43,041 nt of DNA from Pseudomonadales bacterium (GCA_028280225.1 JANQMF010000066.1:1-43041); one strand, 5' to 3'. Counted from the stretch's first letter, positions 1 to 9,530 are shown. Notes: generated from the letters alone by a model not told the origin. Program-made: numbers and translations.

Positions 1-1
1 T

Positions 2-418
2 TATAAGGTGGGCACCATGATGGAAACACCACGCGCCTGTCTGGGGGCGGACCGGCTTGCCCCGGCGGTGGAATTCATGAGTTTTGGCACCAACGACCTG
101 ACCCAGATGGCCTACGGCTTTTCACGGGACGATGCGGGTAAATTTGTGCCGGAATACCTGGAGAAGAAACTCATCGAAAACGATCCCTTTGTGTCCCTGG
201 ATCAGCGCGCTGTTGGGCGCCTGATAGAAATGGCCATTACCGAATCCAGCCAACGCAAGAAGGGGATCAAGTACGGCATCTGCGGTGAACATGGCGGTGA
301 CCCCCGCTCCATCCGCTTTTGCCACGATAACGGCTTGGACTACGTCTCTTGCAGCCCCTATCGCGTGCCCGTTGCACGGATTGCCGCGGCCCAGGCGAAT
401 GTGGAAAGTCAGCGCTAA
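2..418 (+). CDS. ppdK: Pyruvate, phosphate dikinase, C-terminal end (5' part outside window)
   Basis: The frame is open from base 2, so only the last 138 codons are present. They cover the end of the PEP/pyruvate-binding TIM barrel. The segments [20 protein letters not shown] and NDPF are diagnostic of this family. [10 protein letters not shown] carries the catalytic Cys, and [19 protein letters not shown] is the usual C-terminus. The family interconverts pyruvate + ATP + Pi and PEP + AMP + PPi through a phosphohistidine, supplying PEP for gluconeogenesis or running in reverse in glycolysis. The gene ends naturally at TAA and converges on the CoA-transferase 57 bp away. Family identity is clear; the missing N-terminal ATP-binding and His domains cannot be judged. 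Confidence 0.95.
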   Translation, partial: YKVGTMMETPRACLGADRLAPAVEFMSFGTNDLTQMAYGFSRDDAGKFVPEYLEKKLIENDPFVSLDQRAVGRLIEMAITESSQRKKGIKYGICGEHGGDPRSIRFCHDNGLDYVSCSPYRVPVARIAAAQANVESQR

Positions 419-475
419 GCCGTCTGCCGGACCCTGGGCATTGCGTTGGGGATTGTGCCAGGTGCACAGCCTCCC

Positions 476-1675
476 TCAGTCGGGGACCTGAATACCAAAT
501 TCGGCAAACACTTCCGCATTGTGTTCACCCAGGGTGGGCGGCCTGTGGTAAAGCCCGGTTGGCGTGTCGCTGAATTTGATTGGACTGGCCGCCAGGGAAA
601 TTTCCGGATTGTCGCCGCTGGGACTGCACTGCTCTAACATTTGACGGGCGGCAACATGAGGATCGGCAAATATGTCCTCCATGTTTTGTACCGGCCCCGC
701 GGGGATTTCCCCATTGAACTTTGCCATCACTTCGGCCCGGGTAAGCTGAGATGTCCAGGCGCAGATCTGCTCTTCCACCCAGTCCACATTCTTTAACCGG
801 GCCGCATTGGTTGCACTACGCTCATCGGTGATCAAATCGGCCCGGTCCATGGCCGCACACAGCAAATCCCAGTGATGCGGCTGGGCCGCGGCAATGGAAA
901 TCCGCCCATCCCTGGTCGGGAACAGATCAAAGGGGTAAAGGGTCATGGCACGTTGCAAACCTGCCGGATTCACTTTACCGGTAAAGCTGAATTGGGCCAC
1001 CGCACTTTTCTGAAAAGCCATCATCGCATCATACATCGATACATCCAGGAACTGACCCTTACCGGTTTTTTGCGCATGATGCACAGCGCTGACCACACCC
1101 AGAGCCATGAGCGTGCCGGGAAAAATGTCGGCAATGGCCGGCGTCACAAGGCCATCGTTGGCGTGCACCAGCCCGCCGAAACTCTGGGCCGCAGCATCCA
1201 GGCTGGGCCATTCGGCATACGGGCTTGCCCCGGTACGCGGGTCACCGAAGCCACGCACACAGCCATAAACAATCTTCGGGTTGCGCACCGCAATGGCTTC
1301 ATACCCCACCCCCAGCCGGTCCATCACGCCGGTGCGCACATTTTCCAGCACCACATCGGCTTGTTCACACAGCTTAAGAAACAGTTCCCGGTCACCCTCT
1401 TCTTTCAGGTTGAGACAAACGCTGCGTTTGTTGCGATTCACCGACGCAAAGGGGGCCCCAAAGTCCGTGCCGGCTTCACGGTCTTCGTAAGGCCCGGCGT
1501 AGTCCGGAAGAAAGGGGGGAATGTTGCGGTACCCATCCCCCAAGGGGGGCTCCACCTTGATGACCCGGGCTCCAAGATCAGCCAGTAAACCCGCACCAAA
1601 GGGTCCCGCTAACGCCCGGGTACAGTCGATGACCGTTACATCTTCCAACGGGCCGCTGCGTAATGTCTTGGTCAT
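476..1675 (-). CDS. CaiB/BaiF family (class III) CoA-transferase
   Basis: Predicted 399-residue cytoplasmic CoA-transferase moving CoA between carboxylic acids. The N-terminus has the family pattern GPLEDVTVIDCTRALAGPF...LLADLGARVIKVEPP. NRNKRSVCLNLK binds CoA in relatives, and SLDAAAQSFGG (Asp near residue 160) holds the position of the catalytic Asp. The C-terminus has the usual RPPTLGEHN. A TTG 14 codons upstream would also be in frame, but ATG at 1675 starts at the normal family N-terminus. The gene lies 93 bp downstream of the MFS carrier on the same strand, suggesting import of an organic acid followed by CoA activation. The substrate cannot be read from sequence. Confidence 0.9.
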   Translation of the reverse strand: MTKTLRSGPLEDVTVIDCTRALAGPFGAGLLADLGARVIKVEPPLGDGYRNIPPFLPDYAGPYEDREAGTDFGAPFASVNRNKRSVCLNLKEEGDRELFLKLCEQADVVLENVRTGVMDRLGVGYEAIAVRNPKIVYGCVRGFGDPRTGASPYAEWPSLDAAAQSFGGLVHANDGLVTPAIADIFPGTLMALGVVSAVHHAQKTGKGQFLDVSMYDAMMAFQKSAVAQFSFTGKVNPAGLQRAMTLYPFDLFPTRDGRISIAAAQPHHWDLLCAAMDRADLITDERSATNAARLKNVDWVEEQICAWTSQLTRAEVMAKFNGEIPAGPVQNMEDIFADPHVAARQMLEQCSPSGDNPEISLAASPIKFSDTPTGLYHRPPTLGEHNAEVFAEFGIQVPD

Positions 1676-1768
1676 AGTATCTGGTCCAAATTCAAACAAA
1701 CTGTAGTAGAGGCTCAATAGTGTCCCGGGTCAAGGCTGCGGGGGTCAAAGCAGTGCCGGATAAATCAC

Positions 1769-2998
1769 CTAAGTATTCCGGCTTGCGGGGGCCTGCCCCA
1801 GCCACATGACCACAATGCCCGAGGGCACAATCGATATCAGTAAAACCAGCAAGGCTGGAGTAAAGCTCCCCGTTGCATCATAGACATTGGCGGCAAATAC
1901 CGTCCCCAGCGCACTTAGCGTGATAAACGGCCCCAACAGACCCATGACTTTACCAAACCCTTCCGGACCAAAACGGCTGGAAACCATGGCACCCAGCAGG
2001 GGTAAAAATCCCCCGGCAGCGACCCCAAGCACAGCGGCGATCACCAGTTGGGTGACATATCCGGGACGGGTGAGCATCAGCAGGATCACCAGCCCTAACA
2101 AGGCAACAGCCAGAAGAAATAAATAGCGGTGATCCCAAAGATCCGCCTGGCGCCCAAAAAACAATTTCCCGCCGATCATGGTCACGGCCATCAGCGAAAT
2201 CAGCGTTGGCGTATGTTCCTGCGCCGTCCCCAGATCCACGGCAAATGCCCCCAGATTAGCCTGCACCGCCCCCTGGGCGGTTAAAAAGGGGGCAAAGGCA
2301 AAAATGATCACCCAAAAATTGGCTTGGCGCAAAATACCAAAAGTGGTCCACACCGGGTAATGTCCAAATCCTTTTTTACCAGCGGACAGCGGCGCACCCG
2401 CCTCTAGCATAACCCCCTTGTCTTCGGGTGTATTAGCCACAATCAGCCACACCACGGGGATAACCACCAGGACGATCAGGCCCGCCAATAGCAGATGGGT
2501 GAACCGCCAGCCGAACGCGGAAAAAAGCAGCCCGACAACAACGGGTAGAATAAAGCCGCCAATGGACGTGCCTGTGGTGGAGATGCCAATGGCCAGGCCC
2601 CGCCTGCGGTTAAACCACTTGGCGGCCAGAGTTTGTGCCGCCAGCGGACCAGCCAGCAGTATCCCCAAAGGAATCAATGTGCTGTAAATCAGAATTATGT
2701 GCCACACCCGGGTGGCTTGGGAGACCGCGATAAACCCCGCGGCAGCGGAAATGGCCCCCAGGGTGACCAACCATTTAATCGAACGCCGGTCCATGGCGTG
2801 GCCAACAAAGGGTGAGATCAGGCCTTGGGCAATCATCATACCCACGTTGGCCCACATCACGTGAGCCAGGCTGGTATTGAACTCCGCTGCCCAGATAGGC
2901 GCCCAAAAGATAAATGAGAAGAAGGTCAGGCCAAAGAGCACCGCCTGAAAGGTCATTCCCGCCCCTATGATATTCCAGCCATAATACCAACCCGGCAA
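1769..2998 (-). CDS. Major facilitator superfamily carrier (oxalate/formate-antiporter-like)
   Basis: Inner-membrane carrier of 409 residues with about 12 hydrophobic segments. The opening WYYGWNIIGAGM and the loop WFNRRRGLAIGISTTGTSIGG resemble the monocarboxylate/oxalate-formate antiporter group of MFS. The start is TTG: an in-frame ATG at 3007 is followed at once by TGA, and an AGGA motif sits about 10 nt before the TTG. It probably shares an mRNA with the downstream CoA-transferase, which points to a small organic acid as cargo (inference). The promoter region faces that of the Baeyer-Villiger monooxygenase. Confidence 0.88.
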   Translation of the reverse strand: MPGWYYGWNIIGAGMTFQAVLFGLTFFSFIFWAPIWAAEFNTSLAHVMWANVGMMIAQGLISPFVGHAMDRRSIKWLVTLGAISAAAGFIAVSQATRVWHIILIYSTLIPLGILLAGPLAAQTLAAKWFNRRRGLAIGISTTGTSIGGFILPVVVGLLFSAFGWRFTHLLLAGLIVLVVIPVVWLIVANTPEDKGVMLEAGAPLSAGKKGFGHYPVWTTFGILRQANFWVIIFAFAPFLTAQGAVQANLGAFAVDLGTAQEHTPTLISLMAVTMIGGKLFFGRQADLWDHRYLFLLAVALLGLVILLMLTRPGYVTQLVIAAVLGVAAGGFLPLLGAMVSSRFGPEGFGKVMGLLGPFITLSALGTVFAANVYDATGSFTPALLVLLISIVPSGIVVMWLGQAPASRNT

Positions 2999-3158
2999 CG
3001 TTCACATCCTGATATTTTCCTGTAAATCACCCTCAGCTTAAGGGTATTCACAGCCGCGTCCAACCACTTCCTTGATGACAATCCGGGCGATACCACAGAC
3101 TCTGGCATGCGGTGCGCATCCATGGGCTCAGGTAAGTTGGGGCAGGATCTTCAAAGCA

Positions 3159-3193
3159 ACTATTGCGGTAAAAACTATTGTTGTAAACGATAG
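3159..3193. promoter_or_regulatory. Divergent control region: direct repeat plus imperfect palindrome
   Basis: CTATTG-nn-GTAAA occurs twice in direct orientation (3160-3172 and 3175-3187), a 15-bp period. The second copy lies in an imperfect palindrome at 3175-3193 with arms CTATnGTT and AACnATAG. On the minus strand TTTACA (3187-3182) and AATAGT (3164-3159) are 17 bp apart and could be the promoter of the MFS gene, so a bound protein would cover it. No regulator is encoded next to it. Confidence 0.45.
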
Positions 3194-3209
3194 CCGAATA
3201 CCCAAGCAA

Positions 3210-3238
3210 TTGTTCGTTCTCTGATCTGGTGTTATAAA
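3210..3238 (+). promoter_or_regulatory. Probable sigma-70 promoter of the Baeyer-Villiger monooxygenase
   Basis: TTGTTC (3210-3215) and TATAAA (3233-3238) are separated by 17 bp. Transcription would begin near 3245, after the in-frame ATG at 3240, which supports the ATG at 3267 as the true start. The repeat region ends 16 bp upstream of the -35, an activator-like position for this promoter. Confidence 0.55.
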
Positions 3239-3266
3239 AATGGGTTTGGGCATCGGGAGGAACACA

Positions 3267-5108
3267 ATGGCTAAGGGCAATAACCGGCTATCAGCAAAAG
3301 ATCTGGGGTTTGATCCCGCACAATTGGCCAAACGGTATCAACAGGAGCGGGACAAACGTGTGCGGGATGACGCGGAGGCACAGTTTGTTGCCGTTACCAA
3401 CGATTCACCTTTTGCGAACAAATACCTGGCTGAAGACCCCTACTGCAGCTATGCAGAACGTGATCCAATCAAGGATGAGCGCGAAGTTATTATTGTCGGC
3501 GGCGGCTGGGTGGGCATGATCACCGCAGCCCGCCTGACCCAGGCGGGCATGCCCGATGTGCGCATTATCGAAAGCGGTGGCGACTTTGGCGGTACCTGGT
3601 ATTGGAACCGATACCCCGGAGCCCAATGTGATATCGAATCTTATAGCTATCTGCCCCTGCTTGAAGAAACCGGCTACATGCCCAAGCTGCGCTATTCATT
3701 TGCCCCGGAGATTTACGAGCACGCGCAACGCATCGGCAAACACTTTGACCTGTATAAAAACGCGGTATTCCAGACCTGGGTAACACAGCTGCGCTGGCTG
3801 GCGGACGAATCCAGGTGGCTTGTTGCGACCAATCGTGGGGATGAGATGAAAGCCCGCTATGTTTGCCTGGGCACAGGGCCGGCCAATCGCCCACGGCTGC
3901 CCGGCATTCCCGGCGCTGATACCTTTACCGGCCACACCTTCCATACCAGCCGTTGGGACTACAGCTACACGGGTGGCGGCCCCGAGGGGAATCTTAACCA
4001 GCTTGAGGATAAGAAGGTTGCCATCATCGGTACCGGTGCCACCGCCATTCAATGTGTGCCGGCCCTGGGCGCCAGCGCAAAAGAACTTTATATCTTTCAG
4101 CGCACCCCTTCGTCAGTGGATAAGCGTAACAATTCTCCCACCGACCCCCAGTGGGCGGCCAGCCTGGCGCCGGGATGGCAGGCGGAACGCCAGAAACGGT
4201 TTGGCGAATCTATCCTCGGCGGCCTGGTGTATCCCGAATTCGTGGATGACGGCTGGACCCGGCTGGCGCGAAACGTGCAAAGTCTGATGGGGCAGGTTGA
4301 GAACATATCCCCTGATCAGGCTGGAGAAATTACCCAGTTGGCGGACTTTAAAACCATGGAAGAAATCCGCCAAAGGGTGGAGCAAACCGTTGACGACCCG
4401 CAAGTTGCCGACAAACTCAAAGCTTTCTACAACCAGTTTTGTAAGCGGCCCACCTTTAACGATGATTATCTGGAAACATTTAACCGGCCCAATGTCACCC
4501 TGGTTGATGTCAGCAGCACTAAGGGGGTGGAGCAAATAACCCCACGGGGGATTGTTGCAAACGGCAAAGAATATGAGGTGGATTGCATCATTTACGCCAG
4601 CGGATTTGAAATCACCAGCAGTTATGAGCGGCGCATCGGCATTCCCATTTACGGCATTAACGGTGAATCCATCTACGACCATTGGGAAAAAGGCATGCGG
4701 ACCATGCACGGCCTGATGGCCCATGGATTTCCCAACCTTTTCCTATGTGGCGGATTATTTGTTTTTCAGTTGGGTGCAAACTACTGTTACGGTGTGGATG
4801 TCCAGGCGGAACACGTCGCCCATACCATCAGCGAACTGTCTAAACGCTCCACCAAGGTTGCCCATGTATCCGCGGAAGCGGAACAGCACTGGATTGAAGA
4901 CCAGTTGAGTAGCGAATCCGCAGGCATGCAACTGGTTCTTGGGGGTTCACCGGAAAGCTGTACCCCGGGCTACTATAATCAGGAGGGGACCGCTCAGCGC
5001 TACCGGGATGTGCGCCTTGAGTCGTACGGCAAAGGGCTGGGTGCCTATCGCACCCTGCTGCGGAATTGGCGCAACGCGGGGGATTTTGCCGGACTTGAGC
5101 TGACCTGA
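3267..5108 (+). CDS. Baeyer-Villiger flavin monooxygenase (type I)
   Basis: Predicted 613-residue FAD/NADPH enzyme inserting one oxygen of O2 next to a ketone carbonyl to make an ester or lactone. GGGWVG near residues 78-83 binds FAD. The type I fingerprint FxGxxxHTxxW[PD] is complete at about 220-231 (FTGHTFHTSRWD), and GTGATA near 255 begins the NADPH-binding Rossmann fold. DFGGTWYWNRYPGAQCD is also typical. The long N-terminal stretch before the FAD motif is usual in the phenylacetone/steroid monooxygenase branch. The start at ATG 3267 is chosen because GGGAGG precedes it by 6 nt and the predicted transcription start lies after the ATG at 3240. With the divergent MFS carrier and CoA-transferase it suggests ring or ketone catabolism; the substrate is unknown. 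Confidence 0.93.
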   Translation: MAKGNNRLSAKDLGFDPAQLAKRYQQERDKRVRDDAEAQFVAVTNDSPFANKYLAEDPYCSYAERDPIKDEREVIIVGGGWVGMITAARLTQAGMPDVRIIESGGDFGGTWYWNRYPGAQCDIESYSYLPLLEETGYMPKLRYSFAPEIYEHAQRIGKHFDLYKNAVFQTWVTQLRWLADESRWLVATNRGDEMKARYVCLGTGPANRPRLPGIPGADTFTGHTFHTSRWDYSYTGGGPEGNLNQLEDKKVAIIGTGATAIQCVPALGASAKELYIFQRTPSSVDKRNNSPTDPQWAASLAPGWQAERQKRFGESILGGLVYPEFVDDGWTRLARNVQSLMGQVENISPDQAGEITQLADFKTMEEIRQRVEQTVDDPQVADKLKAFYNQFCKRPTFNDDYLETFNRPNVTLVDVSSTKGVEQITPRGIVANGKEYEVDCIIYASGFEITSSYERRIGIPIYGINGESIYDHWEKGMRTMHGLMAHGFPNLFLCGGLFVFQLGANYCYGVDVQAEHVAHTISELSKRSTKVAHVSAEAEQHWIEDQLSSESAGMQLVLGGSPESCTPGYYNQEGTAQRYRDVRLESYGKGLGAYRTLLRNWRNAGDFAGLELT

Positions 5109-5124
5109 AGCCGCAGACTACGGT

Positions 5125-5152
5125 GGCTGACCCGTCAACGCCGGGGCCAGCC
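5125..5152. terminator. Hairpin between convergent genes, possible terminator
   Basis: GGCTG/CAGCC outer stem and CCCG/CGGG inner stem with a 7-nt loop lie in the 52-bp gap between the monooxygenase and the autotransporter. There is no good U tract on either side, so a terminator role is only suggested by position. Confidence 0.3.
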
Positions 5153-5160
5153 GGGAACCT

Positions 5161-8100
5161 TTAATAATCAACTCTCACACCCAACAGGCCTTCCACCGAC
5201 CGGAAGTCATGGGCAAAACTGTGCCGTGCCACCAGGTCGCCAAACAGGCGGACTTGTTGGGAAAGCTGTACTTGCCCTCTAACCGCCACTTCGCCGCTGG
5301 CGCCTTTTAAGTCTGAGGCAAATCCCCAGTTACGGCCAAACCGGGTGGTACTGTCACCATCAAACTCATGGGCCAGGCCGGCACCAATTTGTACCGATGA
5401 CGCCTTCCCCGAGGCAATTTCCAACAGGATCATGGCCTTGGCCTCTAAGCTATTAAAGTCGCTGGACTTAAGCTCTTCTGAGGTGGTCAGCGCGGAGGAT
5501 AGTGCACGGTTGTCGAGATTGGTTGCGCTGTAGACCAGCTGCCCCCAAGGCACCAGGGCGAGATTTTTACCCAGGCTGTAGCGCGTGCCCAACTCCACAC
5601 CAACCATGGATGTCTGCGCGTCACTACGCTGAGTATGAGCATCAAGACTGTGCCAGTTGGCCATGGCTGTCATGTCAACATACCAGTCATCCGCGCCATA
5701 CCAGGTTGCACCCAAGCCAAAGCCATAACTTTCAACACTGAATTTGCTGGACAATTGATGCCCCGGCTGCTGCTCCGCACGGCCATCACCCTCCCCATAA
5801 TGGGTCATAAACGAACCCACAAAGGTACCGTGAGGGAGCTGCGCATGGAACAAATCCCAGCCGAGCTGCGCAAAGTGCTGATCCATATCCAGGGTCGTCT
5901 CGGCCCAGGAGGTGCCGGCTTTACCCTGATAGGTGGTGCCATCCACCCGCATCCAAACCGCACCACCTTCCAACCCGGGACGTCGCAACGCAGCACCGGT
6001 ACCCACACGGGCACCCAGGTTTGCAAAAAACGACCGATCAATGGGAGCCAGCAGCAGTGGTTGTACCACACTTTCACTCACTTCCAGGGCAACCGTATCC
6101 ACGGCCAGTTCATATCCTTGACCGTTTTGCCTGAGCCCATAACCCAGGCCATCAACCGCAAGGGGTTCAATGGCTAAGTCAAACCCGGCATTTTGTCCGC
6201 CAAAGGTCAGTAGTCCGGTTGGGGCACCAGCCTCAGCAACCCGGACCGGGTTAATACGCAATATAACCCTGCCGTCAGCATCCCCACTCACACTGAGGGT
6301 GTCCGCACTGCCCATTCCGGTCCGGCCAAAGTTCACATCCAGGGCCAGCACACCGTCAGCGCCGTGCAAATTGCCCACTATGGTGGTCATGTCATCCGCG
6401 GTACCCTCAGCTAAATCCAGGGTACCGTTTAACATCACATCACCAACAATCTGGTTGGACGAGGGGCTATCCCCCCAGCCGGTGAGACGCGAAGTGGGGT
6501 CAATAAAGAGCTGCCCCCGGATGCCGTCGCCATCACCCAGATGCAGGGTGGATCCGTTAACGAGATTGATCTGTTGCGCCTCGATTATGGAAACCACACC
6601 CGGGATGTTAAACAGAACAGAACCGTTGGTCACCGTGACCTGTTCAAATTCATGAAACAGGCTGCCGTTAAAATCTGCGGACACCCCATCAAAAAATAGC
6701 TGATCTTCTCCTTCACCGCCAAAAGTTTCGCCAAGCTCAGCAAAGTCTGCATTATCGAAAAACGCAAGCACATCGTCACCTTCACCAAGAAAGGAGGAGC
6801 CCGCGAGCCGTCCACGCACTTCCACGTGATCAAGCGTTTCGACATCACTGTAGATTGACCAGGATTGGTCCGCTCCCAGCGAACCGGTTTCGGTAATGAG
6901 AATTTGTGCACGGTTACCTTCCACCCAGATCCCTTCCGAGTTTTCGTTGGCGGTATGCACCTCACCCTGAACGATAATTGTGATATCACCGTTGCGGCCA
7001 TCATCACCATCCGCTTCCGCCTGGACCGCAAATGACCTTTCACCGGCAATGGAGACATCACCCACATTAATCAGGATGTCACCACCGGCACTAAAAGCTT
7101 CCACCCCATCCGCCAGTTCACCCAGGGTTTGAATAGACTGGGTGGAAGTTATACTGATATCACCCGCGCTTTCACTGACGGCCTGGATACCTTCGGAGGT
7201 GTCTCCTAGTGTGCGTACCGCTGCCGTGGTCAAAACGGTGATTGCGCCACCTGCGCTCTCTGCATAAATGCCCTCCGCATCAGTCCCGGCGGTGACAATG
7301 TCCCCAGCAGCGGTAATGTCTATTGAGCCGTCCGGACCAAGACCTTCACTTTCTGCACGCACCCCTTCCGCACTGGTACCCAGGGTAGATATGGTTCCCA
7401 GCAGGTTTACCCGGATAGGACCACCCAGGCTGAAGGCGTTCACCGCCTCCGCTGCCTCGGGATCACCCGGATCATCAATCAGTTCACCTTGCGTAAATAT
7501 TGAACCGCGCACCGTAACGTCCACAGCCCCCTGATCACCTATACCGTCAGACCGACCTTCGATCCCTTGTGCTCCATCACCCAACGTGGTGACGGAACCC
7601 GCGCTGATATAAACCGGACCACTATCACTGTGTGCGTGTACACCTGCTGATGCTTCAAGCTCGGTGTAGATATCCTGAGCATTGATTGTGATCGGCCCGC
7701 CCAAGCTAAATGCCGAGATAGCCGCCGCACCCACACCAAAAGTTTCGATATCACCGTTTGCGGTAATTTGCACCGTACCGTCATCACCAAGGCCCAAGCT
7801 TTCTGCCTCAATGCCTTGCGCACCGTTACCCAGGGTGGAAATGGAGCCTGTGTTGACAGAAATTGGCCCTCCCCAGCTAAAGGCAGATACACCCTCTGCT
7901 GCTTGCCCATTTTCACTATTTATATCCCCCTCTGTGAATAGCGAACCCAGTACGGTGATATCCACAATTCCGTGGTCACCCGTCCCATCCGATTCAACAT
8001 AGATACCCTTGGCACCATCACCCAGTGTGTTAATTGATCTGGCGGTAACTGACACCGGACCGCCACCGGATATTTCTATGCCCTCCCCGTCCAAACCTTC

Positions 8101-9375
8101 GGTGATCACATCCAAAACATCAATATATGTTGCGCCACCGCTTGCAACCCAGATCGCCTCGGAATGGTCGCCTGAGACAAATAACGTATCGCTGGCGGTG
8201 ACCGTTGCACTGCCTGACCCAAGGCTAAGCTCAACAATATCCGCTGACTTACCCGCTGTGCTTGCGCCGGCCAGGTTAACCTCCACGGAAGCTGCATTGG
8301 CATCAATTTCAACACCCTCCGCGCCGGAAGCCGCAGTGCTCAAACTCCCGGTGACATCTACCTTGATCAAGTCTTCCGGATTAATCGATAAACTGTCGAT
8401 TTCAATGGCTTCAGAACTCTCCCCACTGGTTGTGATCGACTCCGCAGATATTGAAATGGCGCCGCCCAGACTATTTACCTTCACCCCTGAGGAATAGTCC
8501 CGTTCGGTCGCCAATGTCTCCGCCGTCAACACAACATCCATATCCACAACCTCAAGGGCCTCCACCACAATGGTATCCGAGTCCTCTTCCCGGGTCAGGA
8601 TGTCCGCAACCCGAATTTCTAACAAGTCAACATTACCCGCAGCCTCAACCTGCACACCATCCGAGTTTTCACCGGTGGTGATGATGGTGTCGCTGACTTC
8701 GATATTGATGTGCCCGGCGCCATAAACGGCACTAACATCGATGGCCTCAGAGAAATCACCGGTGGTGGTGATTTGACTGGCACTAACCGTAATGTCCCCA
8801 GCACGAGCACCCACAAAGATTGCATCAGCGCTATCACCATCGGTTGCCACCAGGCCCACAGCGTGGACCGATACATAGTCATCCGGATCAGTACCGGACG
8901 AACCAACAACAAGCCCATTAGAGTCCTCACCCTGGGTTAAAACTCTATCTACGGTTAGCGTGACTGGACCATCCAAACTACTTGCTAAAACCCCAAATGA
9001 ATCATCTCCCAAGGTGGTGATGGAGCTACCCAGCTGTGCATTAATTGTCATTGGTCCTGAGCCATGCAGGATTACAGCGGGCTTCTCCTCATCAACGGTC
9101 ACAGCAACATCACTTTCCAGGGTAATGGTGACACCCAGTTCATCAGGATAGGCAATGCCATCTGCATAGGGATTACCCGCTGCATCACAAATCACCTGAC
9201 CGTCACTATCGGGAATACCACATTCTTCCTCGGCAAGTACCGGACCCGCAACAAAAGCCGACAAGACCAACAACACCCCGGCACACAGACGGCGCCAGCC
9301 GCTCAGATAGGTTAATGGATTTTGCTGATAGAAATTGTTGCAGTGTCCGTTTAGGCCAACATCGAGAAAGCTCAT
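5161..9375 (-). CDS. Autotransporter (type Va) with long beta-helix repeat passenger
   Basis: Predicted 1404-residue surface protein secreted through its own outer-membrane barrel. ATG 9375 is preferred over an upstream TTG because AAGGA lies 8 nt before it. The signal peptide is long (about 48 residues, with charged GWRRL, a hydrophobic core and VLA cleavage). About 25 repeats of 24-36 residues follow (roughly 120-835), with a pattern like [IV]xTxGDxSEGIxVxSxGGxIxI, as expected for rungs of a right-handed beta-helix. A second beta-rich stretch then leads to a C-terminal barrel of about 270 residues starting near NLGARVGTGAALRRP and ending in Tyr. No protease triad or lipase motif was seen, so adhesion or aggregation is the likely role (inference). 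The TetR gene lies upstream on the same strand. Confidence 0.9.
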   Translation of the reverse strand: MSFLDVGLNGHCNNFYQQNPLTYLSGWRRLCAGVLLVLSAFVAGPVLAEEECGIPDSDGQVICDAAGNPYADGIAYPDELGVTITLESDVAVTVDEEKPAVILHGSGPMTINAQLGSSITTLGDDSFGVLASSLDGPVTLTVDRVLTQGEDSNGLVVGSSGTDPDDYVSVHAVGLVATDGDSADAIFVGARAGDITVSASQITTTGDFSEAIDVSAVYGAGHINIEVSDTIITTGENSDGVQVEAAGNVDLLEIRVADILTREEDSDTIVVEALEVVDMDVVLTAETLATERDYSSGVKVNSLGGAISISAESITTSGESSEAIEIDSLSINPEDLIKVDVTGSLSTAASGAEGVEIDANAASVEVNLAGASTAGKSADIVELSLGSGSATVTASDTLFVSGDHSEAIWVASGGATYIDVLDVITEGLDGEGIEISGGGPVSVTARSINTLGDGAKGIYVESDGTGDHGIVDITVLGSLFTEGDINSENGQAAEGVSAFSWGGPISVNTGSISTLGNGAQGIEAESLGLGDDGTVQITANGDIETFGVGAAAISAFSLGGPITINAQDIYTELEASAGVHAHSDSGPVYISAGSVTTLGDGAQGIEGRSDGIGDQGAVDVTVRGSIFTQGELIDDPGDPEAAEAVNAFSLGGPIRVNLLGTISTLGTSAEGVRAESEGLGPDGSIDITAAGDIVTAGTDAEGIYAESAGGAITVLTTAAVRTLGDTSEGIQAVSESAGDISITSTQSIQTLGELADGVEAFSAGGDILINVGDVSIAGERSFAVQAEADGDDGRNGDITIIVQGEVHTANENSEGIWVEGNRAQILITETGSLGADQSWSIYSDVETLDHVEVRGRLAGSSFLGEGDDVLAFFDNADFAELGETFGGEGEDQLFFDGVSADFNGSLFHEFEQVTVTNGSVLFNIPGVVSIIEAQQINLVNGSTLHLGDGDGIRGQLFIDPTSRLTGWGDSPSSNQIVGDVMLNGTLDLAEGTADDMTTIVGNLHGADGVLALDVNFGRTGMGSADTLSVSGDADGRVILRINPVRVAEAGAPTGLLTFGGQNAGFDLAIEPLAVDGLGYGLRQNGQGYELAVDTVALEVSESVVQPLLLAPIDRSFFANLGARVGTGAALRRPGLEGGAVWMRVDGTTYQGKAGTSWAETTLDMDQHFAQLGWDLFHAQLPHGTFVGSFMTHYGEGDGRAEQQPGHQLSSKFSVESYGFGLGATWYGADDWYVDMTAMANWHSLDAHTQRSDAQTSMVGVELGTRYSLGKNLALVPWGQLVYSATNLDNRALSSALTTSEELKSSDFNSLEAKAMILLEIASGKASSVQIGAGLAHEFDGDSTTRFGRNWGFASDLKGASGEVAVRGQVQLSQQVRLFGDLVARHSFAHDFRSVEGLLGVRVDY
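6880..9021 (-). repeat. Coding repeat array (about 25 beta-helix units) with an internal super-repeat
   Basis: Rungs of the autotransporter passenger, read by eye. Most units start with I/V/L-x-T-x-G and contain an A/S-x-G-[IV] core. Units 13-17 (about 8034-7594) and 18-22 (about 7593-7135) match one another in order: GDGA(K/Q)GI...DG(T/I)GD-G pairs with its counterpart, and each is followed by (L/I)FT-G with an insertion and then (S/T)ISTLG. This indicates a later duplication of five rungs, about 147-153 residues. Early rungs are more diverged. Confidence 0.75.
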
Positions 9376-9530
9376 GAGGGTTATCCTTGTCAAACATTTG
9401 CTTCACAAGTTAATTCCTGTAAAACCTTAAGTATCAACGCACCTGAAACGAAGCGTGAGCAGGTTCTCTAAAGGAGCACCCGGCCAGGGCGCTGAGAGGG
9501 TCGCAGGTCTGGAACAATCAGAAATATGCG

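Noticed and set aside
872-1588. Plus-strand open frame of 238 codons opposite the CoA-transferase
   Set aside because: It is fully antisense to a gene with clear family motifs, has no ribosome site and its composition (His, Arg, Gln, Thr rich) is that of a shadow frame.
5635-6177. Plus-strand open frame of 180 codons inside the autotransporter barrel region
   Set aside because: Antisense to the beta-barrel; no domain, no start signal.
6880-9021. Periodic DNA considered as a CRISPR array or tandem satellite
   Set aside because: Periodicity is at the protein level, units vary in length (24-36 codons) and DNA identity between units is low; there are no spacers or cas genes.
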